Shown here in pieces: positions 8,188 to 16,227 of a DNA stretch of 26,804 nucleotides. The first letter of the stretch is position 1; each line of letters opens with the position of its first letter. Origin of the DNA: Gammaproteobacteria bacterium. GTDB lineage: Bacteria; Pseudomonadota; Gammaproteobacteria; UBA11654. Both the position numbers and the translations under genes were made by a program. The DNA is taken from assembly GCA_018672815.1 (NCBI GenBank), contig JABHDX010000055.1, positions 1-26,804 of the forward strand. The letters run 5' to 3'. Under the pieces are notes generated by a model that saw only the letters and a program-made list of their open reading frames with translations, ran no database searches and had not been told where the DNA came from.

Positions 8188-8625
8188 ATGAAAACTTTCT
8201 TTAATTTAATTAATCCTTTTATGAAATTACTATTGAGATCGCCACTCCATAGTCTTATTAGTAGAAATACTATGATTATTAAATATGTAGGTCACAAATC
8301 AGGAAAAGTACTCTCAACTCCTATCAGTTATGTCAAAAAAGAAAATACTATTTTGTCATTTGCTGATCCTATTCACCTGTGGTGGAAAAATATACAAGTA
8401 AATGAAGACGTTGAACTCACCATTGAAAGAAAAATTTATAAAGGAAAAGCAAAAATTATTGAGGATCAAAATGAAATTATTGAGAACTATAATTATTTTT
8501 TAAAGATTCTACCTAGGAGTGCTAAGTTTTCTAATGTGCAACTTGATGATAAAAATCATCCTGTTTTGAATGATGTCATTGCCGCTTCAAAGAAAGTAAA
8601 ATTTGCAAAAATAGTTCTAAATTAG
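8188..8625 (+). CDS. Deazaflavin-dependent nitroreductase (DDN/DUF385)-like split-barrel protein
   Basis: 145 residues. The segment I-I-K-Y-V-G-H-K-S-G-K-V-L-S-T-P-I-S-Y-V (about 30-49) corresponds to the 'T-G-R-K-S-G-K-x-R-x-T-P' signature of the deazaflavin-dependent nitroreductase family. It is followed by the W-W-K-N-I-Q-V-N-E-D-V-E-L-T-I segment, equivalent to 'W-x-x-N-L-x-A-N-P-x-V-x-V'. Actinobacterial members bind F420; relatives in bacteria without F420 are known but uncharacterised. The first 20 or so residues are hydrophobic with basic residues and may touch the membrane. It stands alone between two minus-strand genes, with no clear Shine-Dalgarno. Function unknown. Confidence 0.7.
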   Translation: MKTFFNLINPFMKLLLRSPLHSLISRNTMIIKYVGHKSGKVLSTPISYVKKENTILSFADPIHLWWKNIQVNEDVELTIERKIYKGKAKIIEDQNEIIENYNYFLKILPRSAKFSNVQLDDKNHPVLNDVIAASKKVKFAKIVLN

Positions 8626-8637
8626 ATGAAAAAAATA

Positions 8638-9084
8638 CTAATTATCGTTTCCTTCAATAGCAAAATAAGTACCTAAGAGTAATAGAAATAACTGCTCACT
8701 AGCAAATAAGATAGAACCGCGATCGCCAAAGAAAATACCCCAATTAGAATGGGCAATCAACAAAGCACCAATCATTATTACCATTACTGCACCGCCAGAT
8801 AGTCGAGTAATTAGGTTACCAGCCACATAAGATTTAGTTCCAATTAAACCACCCAATAAAATACCAATACCAGAAACTATTTCCCCCCATGCAATTAGAT
8901 GAGCTGTAATCTCAGGAAACGGAATACTTTTTATTGATAGCCAATCAATAAAACTCTGTTGTATGGGTATCTTTCCATAGCCGTGAAGAAAAAAAGAGAC
9001 GCCAAGACCTATTCTTAATAAACATATAGATATTTTTTTTAAAGGTAATGCTAGTCGTTCGAGCATGTCATTTAATTTATGCAT
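8638..9084 (-). CDS. DoxX family membrane protein
   Basis: 148 residues with four predicted membrane segments (about 20-38, 60-85, 90-115, 122-142). The first helix, L-L-R-I-G-L-G-V-S-F-F-L-H-G-Y-G-K, is the characteristic start of the DoxX/YphA family. The W-G-E-I-V-S-G-I-G-I-L-L-G-G-L block and the late G-D-R-G-S motif also fit. DoxX proteins are four-helix inner-membrane proteins linked in some bacteria to thiosulfate:quinone oxidation or redox stress; the role here is unknown. The gene is convergent with the preceding small gene (12 bp) and divergent from the MFS transporter, sharing a short 70 bp intergenic region. Confidence 0.88.
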   Translation of the reverse strand: MHKLNDMLERLALPLKKISICLLRIGLGVSFFLHGYGKIPIQQSFIDWLSIKSIPFPEITAHLIAWGEIVSGIGILLGGLIGTKSYVAGNLITRLSGGAVMVIMIGALLIAHSNWGIFFGDRGSILFASEQLFLLLLGTYFAIEGNDN

Positions 9085-9128
9085 CTCTCAATAATACACC
9101 TCCAACAACTCAACACAAAATGACAATC

Positions 9129-9156
9129 TTGACGTAGATTGCTAGGCTTTGATAAT
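9129..9156 (+). promoter_or_regulatory. Candidate sigma-70 promoter (-35 TTGACG, -10 GATAAT, 16-bp spacer)
   Basis: TTGACG at 9129-9134 and GATAAT at 9151-9156, each one base from consensus, lie in the short intergenic region upstream of the MFS gene. The -10 element overlaps the ATG at 9155, so a transcript started here (near 9163) would lack that ATG. Either the hexamers are fortuitous or translation starts downstream. No experimental support. Confidence 0.4.
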
Positions 9157-10369
9157 GATAGAAAAATCAAAGACAGGAATTGCATTAGCATTGGATGATT
9201 GGCGAATATTAATCAATGATGATTGGCGATCCTTAACACTTGCTCTTTATATGGTATTGGTTGGTTATGGTGTGCTTGTAGGCATACCTGTCATTAGTAC
9301 AGCATGGGTCACAAAATTAGGTTTCAGTGAAATTGAAGTCGGAAGAGTCGCTGGTATGGATCTTGGAGGTTTATCTGCAGGAGCAATTTTTACTGCTTGG
9401 GTTATTAACCGCATCAGTAGAAGAGTATTGGTGCTTTCAGGCATTATTATTGCTGTTATAGCCAATGGCTTATGCCTCAAATACACAGATTATGATACTG
9501 TTCTATGGCTTCGATTTTTAGCAGGTTTTGGTAGTGGTATCTATACAGCTGTGGCCGTTGCCATTTTTGGTATGTCAATCCGACCTGCACTTGCCTACAA
9601 CCTAATGCTCTTTAGCTTTGCTTTCTCACAAGCACTGGAAATGAGAGTTTTACCTCAGCTATCAATGAATGGTATTTATTGGGTTTTCATTGTGTGCTTC
9701 TTGTTAACACTTCCTTTTTTAAAATGGATCAAAAACTATCCAACAACTAGGGCTATAGAAGAAACATCGGATAAAGCTATTTCCAATAGTAAGTATGGTC
9801 TCCTTTTACCCTGGGTCTGCCTTTTTGCCATCTTTCTAACCTACATTAATATTGGAGCTTACTGGACATACATTGAACTTGCCGCTTTGGACAGTAATAC
9901 CAATCCTAACTTGGTGAGTGAAGTTCTGGTTTGGGCATCTTTGTGCTCACTTTTAGGTTGTCTATTTGCAACCTTATTGAGTAATCGTTTTGGATTATTA
10001 AGACCGCTTTTGATGGCATTATTTACCATGGCGATGGGTGTGGGAATGTTGGCATTTGGTATCAATGAACCTAGATTTTTAATGAGTGTTTTCACCTTTA
10101 GCTTACTTTGGGTATTCACTGATGTTTATCAAATGGGTTCACTGGCTAATTTTGATAATGGCGGTCATTATGCTGCCTATTTGCCTGCCGCACAGGGGCT
10201 AGGTCAAATAGTAGGACCAAATTTAGCTGCATCCCTATTGGGTTTAAGCATTGGTTACCAGGGTGTTTTCATCATGTGTTGGTGTGCAGCTATGATGGCA
10301 ATGATCATATATTGGATACTTTATAGATACCTCAGAAAGCAGCATCCATCAATTGCTGATGCATCTTGA
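9155..10369 (+). CDS. Major facilitator superfamily (MFS) transporter
   Basis: 404 residues with about 12 hydrophobic segments in two halves, joined by a polar loop near 195-212 (P-T-T-R-A-I-E-E-T-S-D-K). The first half has the MFS-type L-R-F-L-A-G-F-G-S-G-I-Y-T-A pattern in helices 4-5 and basic residues (N-R-I-S-R-R) in the helix 2/3 loop. Start: a TTG at 9149 is in frame two codons earlier, but the ATG at 9155 is preferred by codon. A strong-looking promoter overlaps this ATG, so initiation at TTG 9191 (codon 13) cannot be ruled out. The substrate cannot be read from sequence. It is convergent with the ligase that ends the amine operon, which makes a linked transport role possible but unproven. 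The N-terminal tail contains a repeated D-D-W-R. Confidence 0.85.
   Translation: MIEKSKTGIALALDDWRILINDDWRSLTLALYMVLVGYGVLVGIPVISTAWVTKLGFSEIEVGRVAGMDLGGLSAGAIFTAWVINRISRRVLVLSGIIIAVIANGLCLKYTDYDTVLWLRFLAGFGSGIYTAVAVAIFGMSIRPALAYNLMLFSFAFSQALEMRVLPQLSMNGIYWVFIVCFLLTLPFLKWIKNYPTTRAIEETSDKAISNSKYGLLLPWVCLFAIFLTYINIGAYWTYIELAALDSNTNPNLVSEVLVWASLCSLLGCLFATLLSNRFGLLRPLLMALFTMAMGVGMLAFGINEPRFLMSVFTFSLLWVFTDVYQMGSLANFDNGGHYAAYLPAAQGLGQIVGPNLAASLLGLSIGYQGVFIMCWCAAMMAMIIYWILYRYLRKQHPSIADAS
9194..9229 (+). repeat. 12-bp direct repeat GATGATTGGCGA, two copies 24 bp apart
   Basis: The two copies lie at 9194-9205 and 9218-9229, in the same reading frame, and encode D-D-W-R twice, eight codons apart, in the cytoplasmic N-terminal tail of the MFS transporter. 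Confidence 0.85.
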
Positions 10370-10408
10370 CAGGACTTTTTAGCACAAACAGTTGACCGAG
10401 ATATAGCT

Positions 10409-11770
10409 TTAGATTGACCTTAAGTACCACTCATAATCTTTATTGCTTATCTGTGATGAAAACCTATCGAGTTCACATGACCTGCAATGATGAAATATCC
10501 GACAAAATTCCTTGTCAAGGTAATCAGGCAAAATGGTTGCTTGATTAAACTCATCCAAAGCATCCTGCCATTTGACTGGTAACGTGACCTCAGGATCTAT
10601 GACCTCACCTTCATTAATCATCTCAGATGGAGACATCTTTTGTTTCAATCCAGCGTGCATTCCAGCAAGTACAGCAGCCACAACCAAATATGGATTGGCA
10701 TCGGCTCCTGCAGAACGATGCTCAATTCTGACATTATCATCATCTGAAAGCGGGATCCTTAGCGATAGATTTCTGTGATTGGGTCCCCAGTTAGGGGTAA
10801 TGGGTGCAAAAAATCCAGGTGCGAAACGTCTATAAGAATTGGCATTGGGACAGAATATTGCCATCCCCTCTTTCATGGTTTCAGCTAGACCACCCACTGC
10901 ATTTTGAAGATTTTCATTAAATCCAGTTGAGTCTTTTTCATCATGAGCAAAAATAGGATTACCAGAACCATCTTTCAAACTGACGTGAATATGCATTCCT
11001 GATCCTGCTGATTCCAAAAATGGTTTTGCCATAAAGGTTGCTCCCATTCCAAACTCTCTTGCGGTTTCTTTTACTGCTCTTCGTAGCAACATGGATTGAT
11101 CGCAAGCCAATAAAGCATCAGAAACATGATGTAAATTGGTTTCAAACTGTCCTGTTGAGAACTCAGAAATTGCAGTACCCACAGGAATATTTTGTTGATC
11201 ACATATTTCCTGAAGACGGTTAAAAAATGGATCAAGCTCCCTTAGATCCTCAAGCGAATACACTTGCGGCCCAGCCTGATGCAAGATTGTTCCCGGTGTT
11301 GGGCTATGTCTCGGCATCACCATGAGACCATCGTGATCTGAATATAAATAGAATTCGAGCTCAACAGCGATAGTTGCATACAAATCGTCATCAGCCAGTC
11401 TTTTGATGACTCTGTTTAGAATGTTTCTTGCTTCATAAGGATAGGGATTTCCATCCCAATCAACTAATGTAATGAGTACTTGTGCCATTTCTTTCTCAAG
11501 CCATGGAACAGGGTTCAATGAACCATCTACTGGATGACCAAATATATCAGGGTCACCATCATCACTTCCAAGTATTAGTCCATCTATGACATCACCACCG
11601 GAATCCAACAAAGGAGTGGCAGCACAGAAATTAAGTCCTTTCTCAAAAAGAGATTCAGCCTCATAAATATCGACTCTCTTGCCACGAATGATGCCATTGT
11701 TGTCAGGCATCATGACTTCAACACCTTTGGTATTAGGATGCTTTTCAAGAAATTTTTTTAGTTCGGTCAC
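10409..11770 (-). CDS. Glutamine synthetase family protein, gamma-glutamylpolyamine synthetase (PuuA)-like
   Basis: 453 residues from GTG 11770. An in-frame ATG at 11809 would add 13 residues inside the enoyl-CoA hydratase gene; the GTG lies 2 bp after that gene's stop and begins where PuuA-like proteins usually start. Visible GS-fold features are P-D-N-N-G-I-I-R-G-K-R (about 22-32), metal/ATP glutamates in V-E137-L-E139-F, E210 in G-Q-F-E, and the G-S-G-M-H260-I-H262-V-S-L nucleotide motif. The long N-S-Y-R-R-F-A-P-G active-site stretch follows. The N-terminal substrate loop is of the PuuA type rather than that of housekeeping GlnA. Such enzymes join glutamate to a primary amine using ATP. 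It is the last gene of the operon. An amine substrate is inferred from family and context. Confidence 0.88.
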   Translation of the reverse strand: MTELKKFLEKHPNTKGVEVMMPDNNGIIRGKRVDIYEAESLFEKGLNFCAATPLLDSGGDVIDGLILGSDDGDPDIFGHPVDGSLNPVPWLEKEMAQVLITLVDWDGNPYPYEARNILNRVIKRLADDDLYATIAVELEFYLYSDHDGLMVMPRHSPTPGTILHQAGPQVYSLEDLRELDPFFNRLQEICDQQNIPVGTAISEFSTGQFETNLHHVSDALLACDQSMLLRRAVKETAREFGMGATFMAKPFLESAGSGMHIHVSLKDGSGNPIFAHDEKDSTGFNENLQNAVGGLAETMKEGMAIFCPNANSYRRFAPGFFAPITPNWGPNHRNLSLRIPLSDDDNVRIEHRSAGADANPYLVVAAVLAGMHAGLKQKMSPSEMINEGEVIDPEVTLPVKWQDALDEFNQATILPDYLDKEFCRIFHHCRSCELDRFSSQISNKDYEWYLRSI

Positions 11771-11772
11771 GA

Positions 11773-12588
11773 TCAGTCGTTCTTTCCAAAAACGAGATTT
11801 CGTCTCCATTCAAGTGCTGCTTTTATGCCTTCTTTTTTGAGTACAGTATAGAATTCTGATTTTTCATCATACTCGGTTGTCTCAAGTAACATATTCGCCT
11901 CTGATGCATCTGCAAGTGCAGATCTCATGCCGCTGATTTCCATCGTTTTATTGATCGCTTTTTTGGTAATCGCTACAGACATCATGTCATTGGCAGCTAT
12001 GGTTTTTGCTAAATCCAAACCAGTGGATTCAAGATCTTCCCTCTCAACCACTCGATTGACAAGTCCCATCTCATAAATTCTTTGAGCGGATATGCGTTTA
12101 TCGGCACAAAGTAAGAGTTCTTTAGCCAACTTGGGTCCTGTTAACCAAGGTAAATTTAGAACGACAATGCCACTAGCTATGGATACTTCTGGCTCTCCAA
12201 ATAATGCACAAGTTGAGGCCACTGTCAGATCGCAACTCAACGCCAACTCCATGGCACCACCCAAACAGTATCCTTGAACACAAGCAATGGTTGGTTTGGG
12301 TGAATCCCAAAACCGCATAATCGTATCAAAGTCATTTTGCAATGCAATACGTATGTCTTCATCTTTGTCTGATGACCAAACCTCATCGTCAAGATCAAAG
12401 CCCGCTGAAAAAGATTTTCCATTGGCTTTAACCACAATCGCACGAATTGAATGATCTTCCTCTGCTTTATCCATAACCGCATTTATCTCAGCCATCATGG
12501 AAGTATCGATTGCATTCAGTTTATCAGGCCTATTTAAGGTCAGTACTGCAATGGGTCCATCGACCTCATATGTGAGTGAATTACTCAT
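11773..12588 (-). CDS. Enoyl-CoA hydratase/isomerase (crotonase) family protein
   Basis: 271 residues, typical crotonase length. The oxyanion-hole segment is G-K-S-F-S-A-G-F-D-L (57-66), followed by Y-C-L-G-G-A-M-E114-L-A-L and F-G-E-P-E134-V. Both glutamates of canonical enoyl-CoA hydratase (E144 and E164 of the rat enzyme) are therefore present with the same 20-residue spacing, which supports true hydratase activity rather than isomerase-only. It probably hydrates an enoyl-CoA produced from the CoA ester made by the ligase of the same operon, with the dehydrogenation perhaps done by the acyl-CoA dehydrogenase in the divergent unit (inference). It lies 6 bp after the ALDH gene and 2 bp before the GTG of the PuuA-like ligase. 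Confidence 0.9.
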   Translation of the reverse strand: MSNSLTYEVDGPIAVLTLNRPDKLNAIDTSMMAEINAVMDKAEEDHSIRAIVVKANGKSFSAGFDLDDEVWSSDKDEDIRIALQNDFDTIMRFWDSPKPTIACVQGYCLGGAMELALSCDLTVASTCALFGEPEVSIASGIVVLNLPWLTGPKLAKELLLCADKRISAQRIYEMGLVNRVVEREDLESTGLDLAKTIAANDMMSVAITKKAINKTMEISGMRSALADASEANMLLETTEYDEKSEFYTVLKKEGIKAALEWRRNLVFGKND

Positions 12589-12594
12589 AAATGT

Positions 12595-14115
12595 TTACCC
12601 GAGATTGTACCAGATGGATTTACTTTGCGTATAACCCAATACCGATTCAAAACATGAATCTTTGGTATTACCCGATTGCTTATAGCCACCGAATTCAAAA
12701 GTCATATCACCGACATCGTAACAATTGACATAAACCATTCCTGACTCTATGGCTTTGGCCATGTTATGTGCTCTAGTCACATTACTTGTCCAAACAGAAG
12801 CACACAGTCCATAGATGGTATCATTTGCCATTGCTGTAACTTCTTCCTCTGAATCAAAAGGTATGATTGAAGCAACCGGTCCAAAAATTTCTTCTCTTCC
12901 AATTGTCATATCATTATTAACATCAGAAAATAGTGTTGGCTCCACATAACACCCTGTCTCTAAGCCAGATGGAATATTGCCGCCAAACTTCAATGAAGCC
13001 CCTTCATTCTTTCCAGATTCGATAAAACCTAGAACTCTTTTTTGAGCTTGTGCATTAACCAAAGGTCCCATATTCGTATCTGGATCCAATGGGTCTCCTG
13101 GAGTATATGCACCTTGTCCTTTTTCAATAAATTGATCCACAAAATCGGAATAAATGGATCGCTCAACATAGATCCTAGATCCTGCATTACAGACCTCACC
13201 CATATTGGCATAAATAGCATCATAGGCAGTATCAACTGCAAGACCCATGTCAGGAAGATCAGCAAAATAAATCATTGGTGATTTACCTCCGGTTTCCAAG
13301 CTGACTTTTTTCATATTCGACTGTCCTGCATATTGGAGCAGTAGCTTCCCAACTTCTGTCGAGCCAGTAAAACCAATTTTTGAAACATCTTGGTGAAGTG
13401 CCAAAGCTTGACCAGCTTCTTCTCCATGACCACTAACTACATTAAGCACTCCTGGAGGACCGCCTGCTTCTATGAAAAGTTCAGCTATTTTGATGAGGGA
13501 ATGAGGTGAATGCTCATCGGGTTTTAGAACTATTGAGTTTCCTGCTGCCAATGCGGGAGCTAATTTCCAAACACCCATCAGTAAGGGATAATTCCAGGGT
13601 GAAATTAAACCGACTACACCATAAGGCTCTCGAACAGAAAGATTCAATGCTTTTTCATGGGTGTTTGCAACTTTCCCATATATTTTATCAATGCATTCAG
13701 CCATGAATCTGATATTCACAGCCGACGCTGGAACATCAACACTAATACAATCAGCAATAGGTTTACCCATGTTCAATGAATCAAGCAATGCCAACTCAGC
13801 GGTATTTTTTTGAACCAAATCAGCAAACTTCATCATGATGCCCATACGTTTTCTTGGTGCCATCTTGAGCCATGTTTTTGCCTTATAACTTTCTTTTGCC
13901 GCAGCAACTGCTTTGTCGATATCTTTCACCGTACCAGCAGCACAAGTTCCAGATACTTCATTTGTTGCTGGGTTAATGACTTCAATTTTTCCTCCATCTT
14001 CCGCATCAACATATTCACCATTAATAAATAATCGTCCTTCAATTTTATTCTCAATGTCGCTTGCTAATTTAACCCAATCTTCTTTTGAGTATCCTCTGGC
14101 TGTTCTTGCATCCAT
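12595..14115 (-). CDS. PuuC-like NAD(P)-dependent aldehyde dehydrogenase
   Basis: 506 residues. General base E274 (V-S-L-E-T-G-G-K-S-P) and nucleophile C309 (G-E-V-C-N-A-G-S-R) are 35 residues apart as in the ALDH superfamily. S-P-W-N-Y-P (172-177) and G-F-T-G-S-T-E-V-G (248-256) bind the cofactor. The closest family I recognise is E. coli PuuC (gamma-glutamyl-gamma-aminobutyraldehyde dehydrogenase). The match includes the N-terminal R-L-F-I-N-G-E-Y, the C-terminal G-D-M-T-F-E-F-G-G-Y-K-Q-S-G-N and the final S-I-W. A strong Shine-Dalgarno (AAGGAG) lies 7 nt before the ATG, unusual in this otherwise coupled operon, so this protein may be made at a higher level. It probably oxidises an amino- or glutamylamino-aldehyde. 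The specificity is inference. Confidence 0.9.
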   Translation of the reverse strand: MDARTARGYSKEDWVKLASDIENKIEGRLFINGEYVDAEDGGKIEVINPATNEVSGTCAAGTVKDIDKAVAAAKESYKAKTWLKMAPRKRMGIMMKFADLVQKNTAELALLDSLNMGKPIADCISVDVPASAVNIRFMAECIDKIYGKVANTHEKALNLSVREPYGVVGLISPWNYPLLMGVWKLAPALAAGNSIVLKPDEHSPHSLIKIAELFIEAGGPPGVLNVVSGHGEEAGQALALHQDVSKIGFTGSTEVGKLLLQYAGQSNMKKVSLETGGKSPMIYFADLPDMGLAVDTAYDAIYANMGEVCNAGSRIYVERSIYSDFVDQFIEKGQGAYTPGDPLDPDTNMGPLVNAQAQKRVLGFIESGKNEGASLKFGGNIPSGLETGCYVEPTLFSDVNNDMTIGREEIFGPVASIIPFDSEEEVTAMANDTIYGLCASVWTSNVTRAHNMAKAIESGMVYVNCYDVGDMTFEFGGYKQSGNTKDSCFESVLGYTQSKSIWYNLG

Positions 14116-14122
14116 TATTTTT

Positions 14123-14128
14123 CTCCTT
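14123..14128 (-). promoter_or_regulatory. Strong ribosome binding site for the PuuC-like ALDH
   Basis: AAGGAG on the minus strand, 7 nt before ATG 14115, within the 18-bp spacer after the acyl-CoA synthetase stop. It is the longest spacer in the operon. Confidence 0.75.
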
Positions 14129-14133
14129 TGCTT

Positions 14134-16221
14134 TTATTTATTCTGCTGATGCAACGATATCAATGCATCCACTGCTATACAATTATCTTTGCTTAAAATT
14201 ATTGGGTTTAAATCAATTTCTCGTATCTGTTCTTTGAACTCGACTGCGATAACTGAAAATCTTGATGCCAATTCAGAAAAAGCATCTATATCAACAGCTT
14301 CACTGCCTCTGTATCCATTTAAAAGAGGATTCATCTTTAAAGACAAAATAGCTTTTTTTGCTGTTTCTTTAGAAAAAGGTGGCATCAAAGTAACTACATC
14401 TTTTAGAGCTTCAGCATAATAACCACCAAATCCAATGGTCACCATTGGCCCAAGTTGTTGATCGGTGGTCATACCAAGAATCATTTCTATGCCATTTGAT
14501 TCGATCATTGGTGCTACCAATGAATCGCCAGGTAAATTAGTTTGCAGTTCTTTGTATGATTCTAACAATACTTCTTGTGATTCAATATTCAAATACACTG
14601 CATTGAGTTCTGATTTATGAAAAACATCTTTCACAGCAGTCTTTAAGACCAATGGAAATATCATCTTTGAAGATATCTCACTCAAGTCACCTTTGTTAGT
14701 AACGATAGTGCTTTCATTGGCTTTAATACCAAACTCAGAAAACATTTTAAGTGCATCAGCTTCTCCAAAAAAATCTATTGTGTTTAATTTTTTTTGATAA
14801 TAAATCACTTTTTCTTGATCAAGAACTATGTCTATGGATTCTGAGTTTTTAAGGAAATCTCTGTATTGATGCAAACATCTGACCCCGGCAAGAAATGAGT
14901 ATAAACCATCGATAACAGGAGTTCCGTTTTGAGTTAATTGAAGCACCAAAGGATCAGTGCCTGTGCCTTGCCTATTACTCACCAAAAAAACTGGCTTCCC
15001 TGTTTGCTGATTGGCTTTATCCAAATAATCAACGTATTCAGGAAATATTTTACCCAAAGGCCCTCTGTCCATCACGATGGCCCCCATTGAGGCATTCGAG
15101 TCGCTTAGCATAGCAATCATGGAATCAATCATGATTTGATCGGCATCCCCCAACCCTTTGCCCCAAGCATCAAGTGGGTTAACGGCTGGAAGACCAGGAT
15201 CAAGAATTTCTTTGAGTTTCTGAGTCGTATCATCTTCAAGCTCTGCAAACTCAACCCCTTGTTGATCTGCAATATCAATAATGAGCTGTCTTTCACCACC
15301 AGAATCATGCATAGAGACCATGTTTCCATTTGCCAATGCATACGGTTGGTCAAACATGATTAATGTCGTCGCAAGCTCATCCATGTCGGCAACCCTTTGG
15401 ATGCCATATTTTTCAAACAAAGCATTGTAACAATCATCAACCCCAGCCAATCCACCAGAATGAGAAACCGTCAATTCTGCAGAGCGTTCAGTTCTTCCTG
15501 TTTTTAATACAATAATGGGAATCTTTCTTTCATTCGCCAATTTAAATGATTGGATCATCTGGTCTGGTTTACGAATGGTTTCAAGAAACATTCCAACCAC
15601 GGTTGTACTTTCTTGATGAAGAATATAGTCAAGGTAGTCCTCAGCCCCGACTGTAAGCTCAGATCCCGATGAGACAGAAAGATTTAGATTGATCCTTTCC
15701 TCACAATCAATAATTCCAGCAACACCAGAACCTGACTGACTGATAATACATATTCCTCCCGGTTCATGATTAGGCCTCGAGAAGTGGCCATTTACCCAAA
15801 CTCCTTTCTCGATATGAAAAAAGCCCATTCCGTTTGCACCACACAAAAGGATGTCAGCTTTGTTGAGTTTTGCCTGAATACGATCTTTTAAGTATGGCTT
15901 CTCATCGTCATCCAAATATAACATCGACATCATTGACATTGCTTTGATATCGGCATCAATAGCAGCATCGACCAAGCCCTCTATTCGTTCGTCTGAAACT
16001 GCAAATATTGCATGTTCAACTTTTTCAGGCAGGGATTTAAAATCCGGATAACAAGGTATGTCAAATGCATCTTTATTTTTAGGATGCAGCCCAAATAATT
16101 TGCCCTTAAAGCCTCCATGCTGGAGGTTTTTGATCACGCGAGTTCCCATGCCGCCTGAAGTTGTTGCCCCAACAATGACAATGCTCTCTGGGTTTAACAG
16201 TGGGTCCAGGCGGTGTGACAT
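14134..16221 (-). CDS. ADP-forming acyl-CoA synthetase (acetate--CoA ligase/ACD family), single-chain alpha-beta fusion
   Basis: 695 residues, the length of fused ADP-forming acyl-CoA synthetases. Domain order: CoA-binding Rossmann domain (about 5-100, I-V-I-V-G-A-T-T-S-G-G-M-G), succinyl-CoA-synthetase-like domains (about 150-450), and an ATP-grasp domain (about 475-690) ending in E-I-D-L-N-P. The phosphate-carrying histidine is His254 in V-S-H-S-G-G-L-A-G, and I-S-Q-S-G-S-G (160-166) forms the ligase phosphate loop. It reversibly converts an acid plus CoA plus ATP to acyl-CoA, ADP and Pi. In this operon the acid may be the product of the neighbouring ALDH (inference). It starts 6 bp after the GcvT-like gene. 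The substrate is not deducible. Confidence 0.9.
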   Translation of the reverse strand: MSHRLDPLLNPESIVIVGATTSGGMGTRVIKNLQHGGFKGKLFGLHPKNKDAFDIPCYPDFKSLPEKVEHAIFAVSDERIEGLVDAAIDADIKAMSMMSMLYLDDDEKPYLKDRIQAKLNKADILLCGANGMGFFHIEKGVWVNGHFSRPNHEPGGICIISQSGSGVAGIIDCEERINLNLSVSSGSELTVGAEDYLDYILHQESTTVVGMFLETIRKPDQMIQSFKLANERKIPIIVLKTGRTERSAELTVSHSGGLAGVDDCYNALFEKYGIQRVADMDELATTLIMFDQPYALANGNMVSMHDSGGERQLIIDIADQQGVEFAELEDDTTQKLKEILDPGLPAVNPLDAWGKGLGDADQIMIDSMIAMLSDSNASMGAIVMDRGPLGKIFPEYVDYLDKANQQTGKPVFLVSNRQGTGTDPLVLQLTQNGTPVIDGLYSFLAGVRCLHQYRDFLKNSESIDIVLDQEKVIYYQKKLNTIDFFGEADALKMFSEFGIKANESTIVTNKGDLSEISSKMIFPLVLKTAVKDVFHKSELNAVYLNIESQEVLLESYKELQTNLPGDSLVAPMIESNGIEMILGMTTDQQLGPMVTIGFGGYYAEALKDVVTLMPPFSKETAKKAILSLKMNPLLNGYRGSEAVDIDAFSELASRFSVIAVEFKEQIREIDLNPIILSKDNCIAVDALISLHQQNK

Positions 16222-16227
16222 ATTCGC

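Noticed and set aside
10370..10408. Bidirectional terminator between the MFS and ligase genes
   Set aside because: The region has a T-run but no stem longer than 5 bp with a sensible loop; TTGACC occurs twice in the same direction, not inverted.
10409..11770. Housekeeping glutamine synthetase (glnA)
   Set aside because: It starts with the PuuA-type P-D-N-N-G-I-I-R-G-K-R segment, and there is no ntrBC or other nitrogen-regulation gene nearby.
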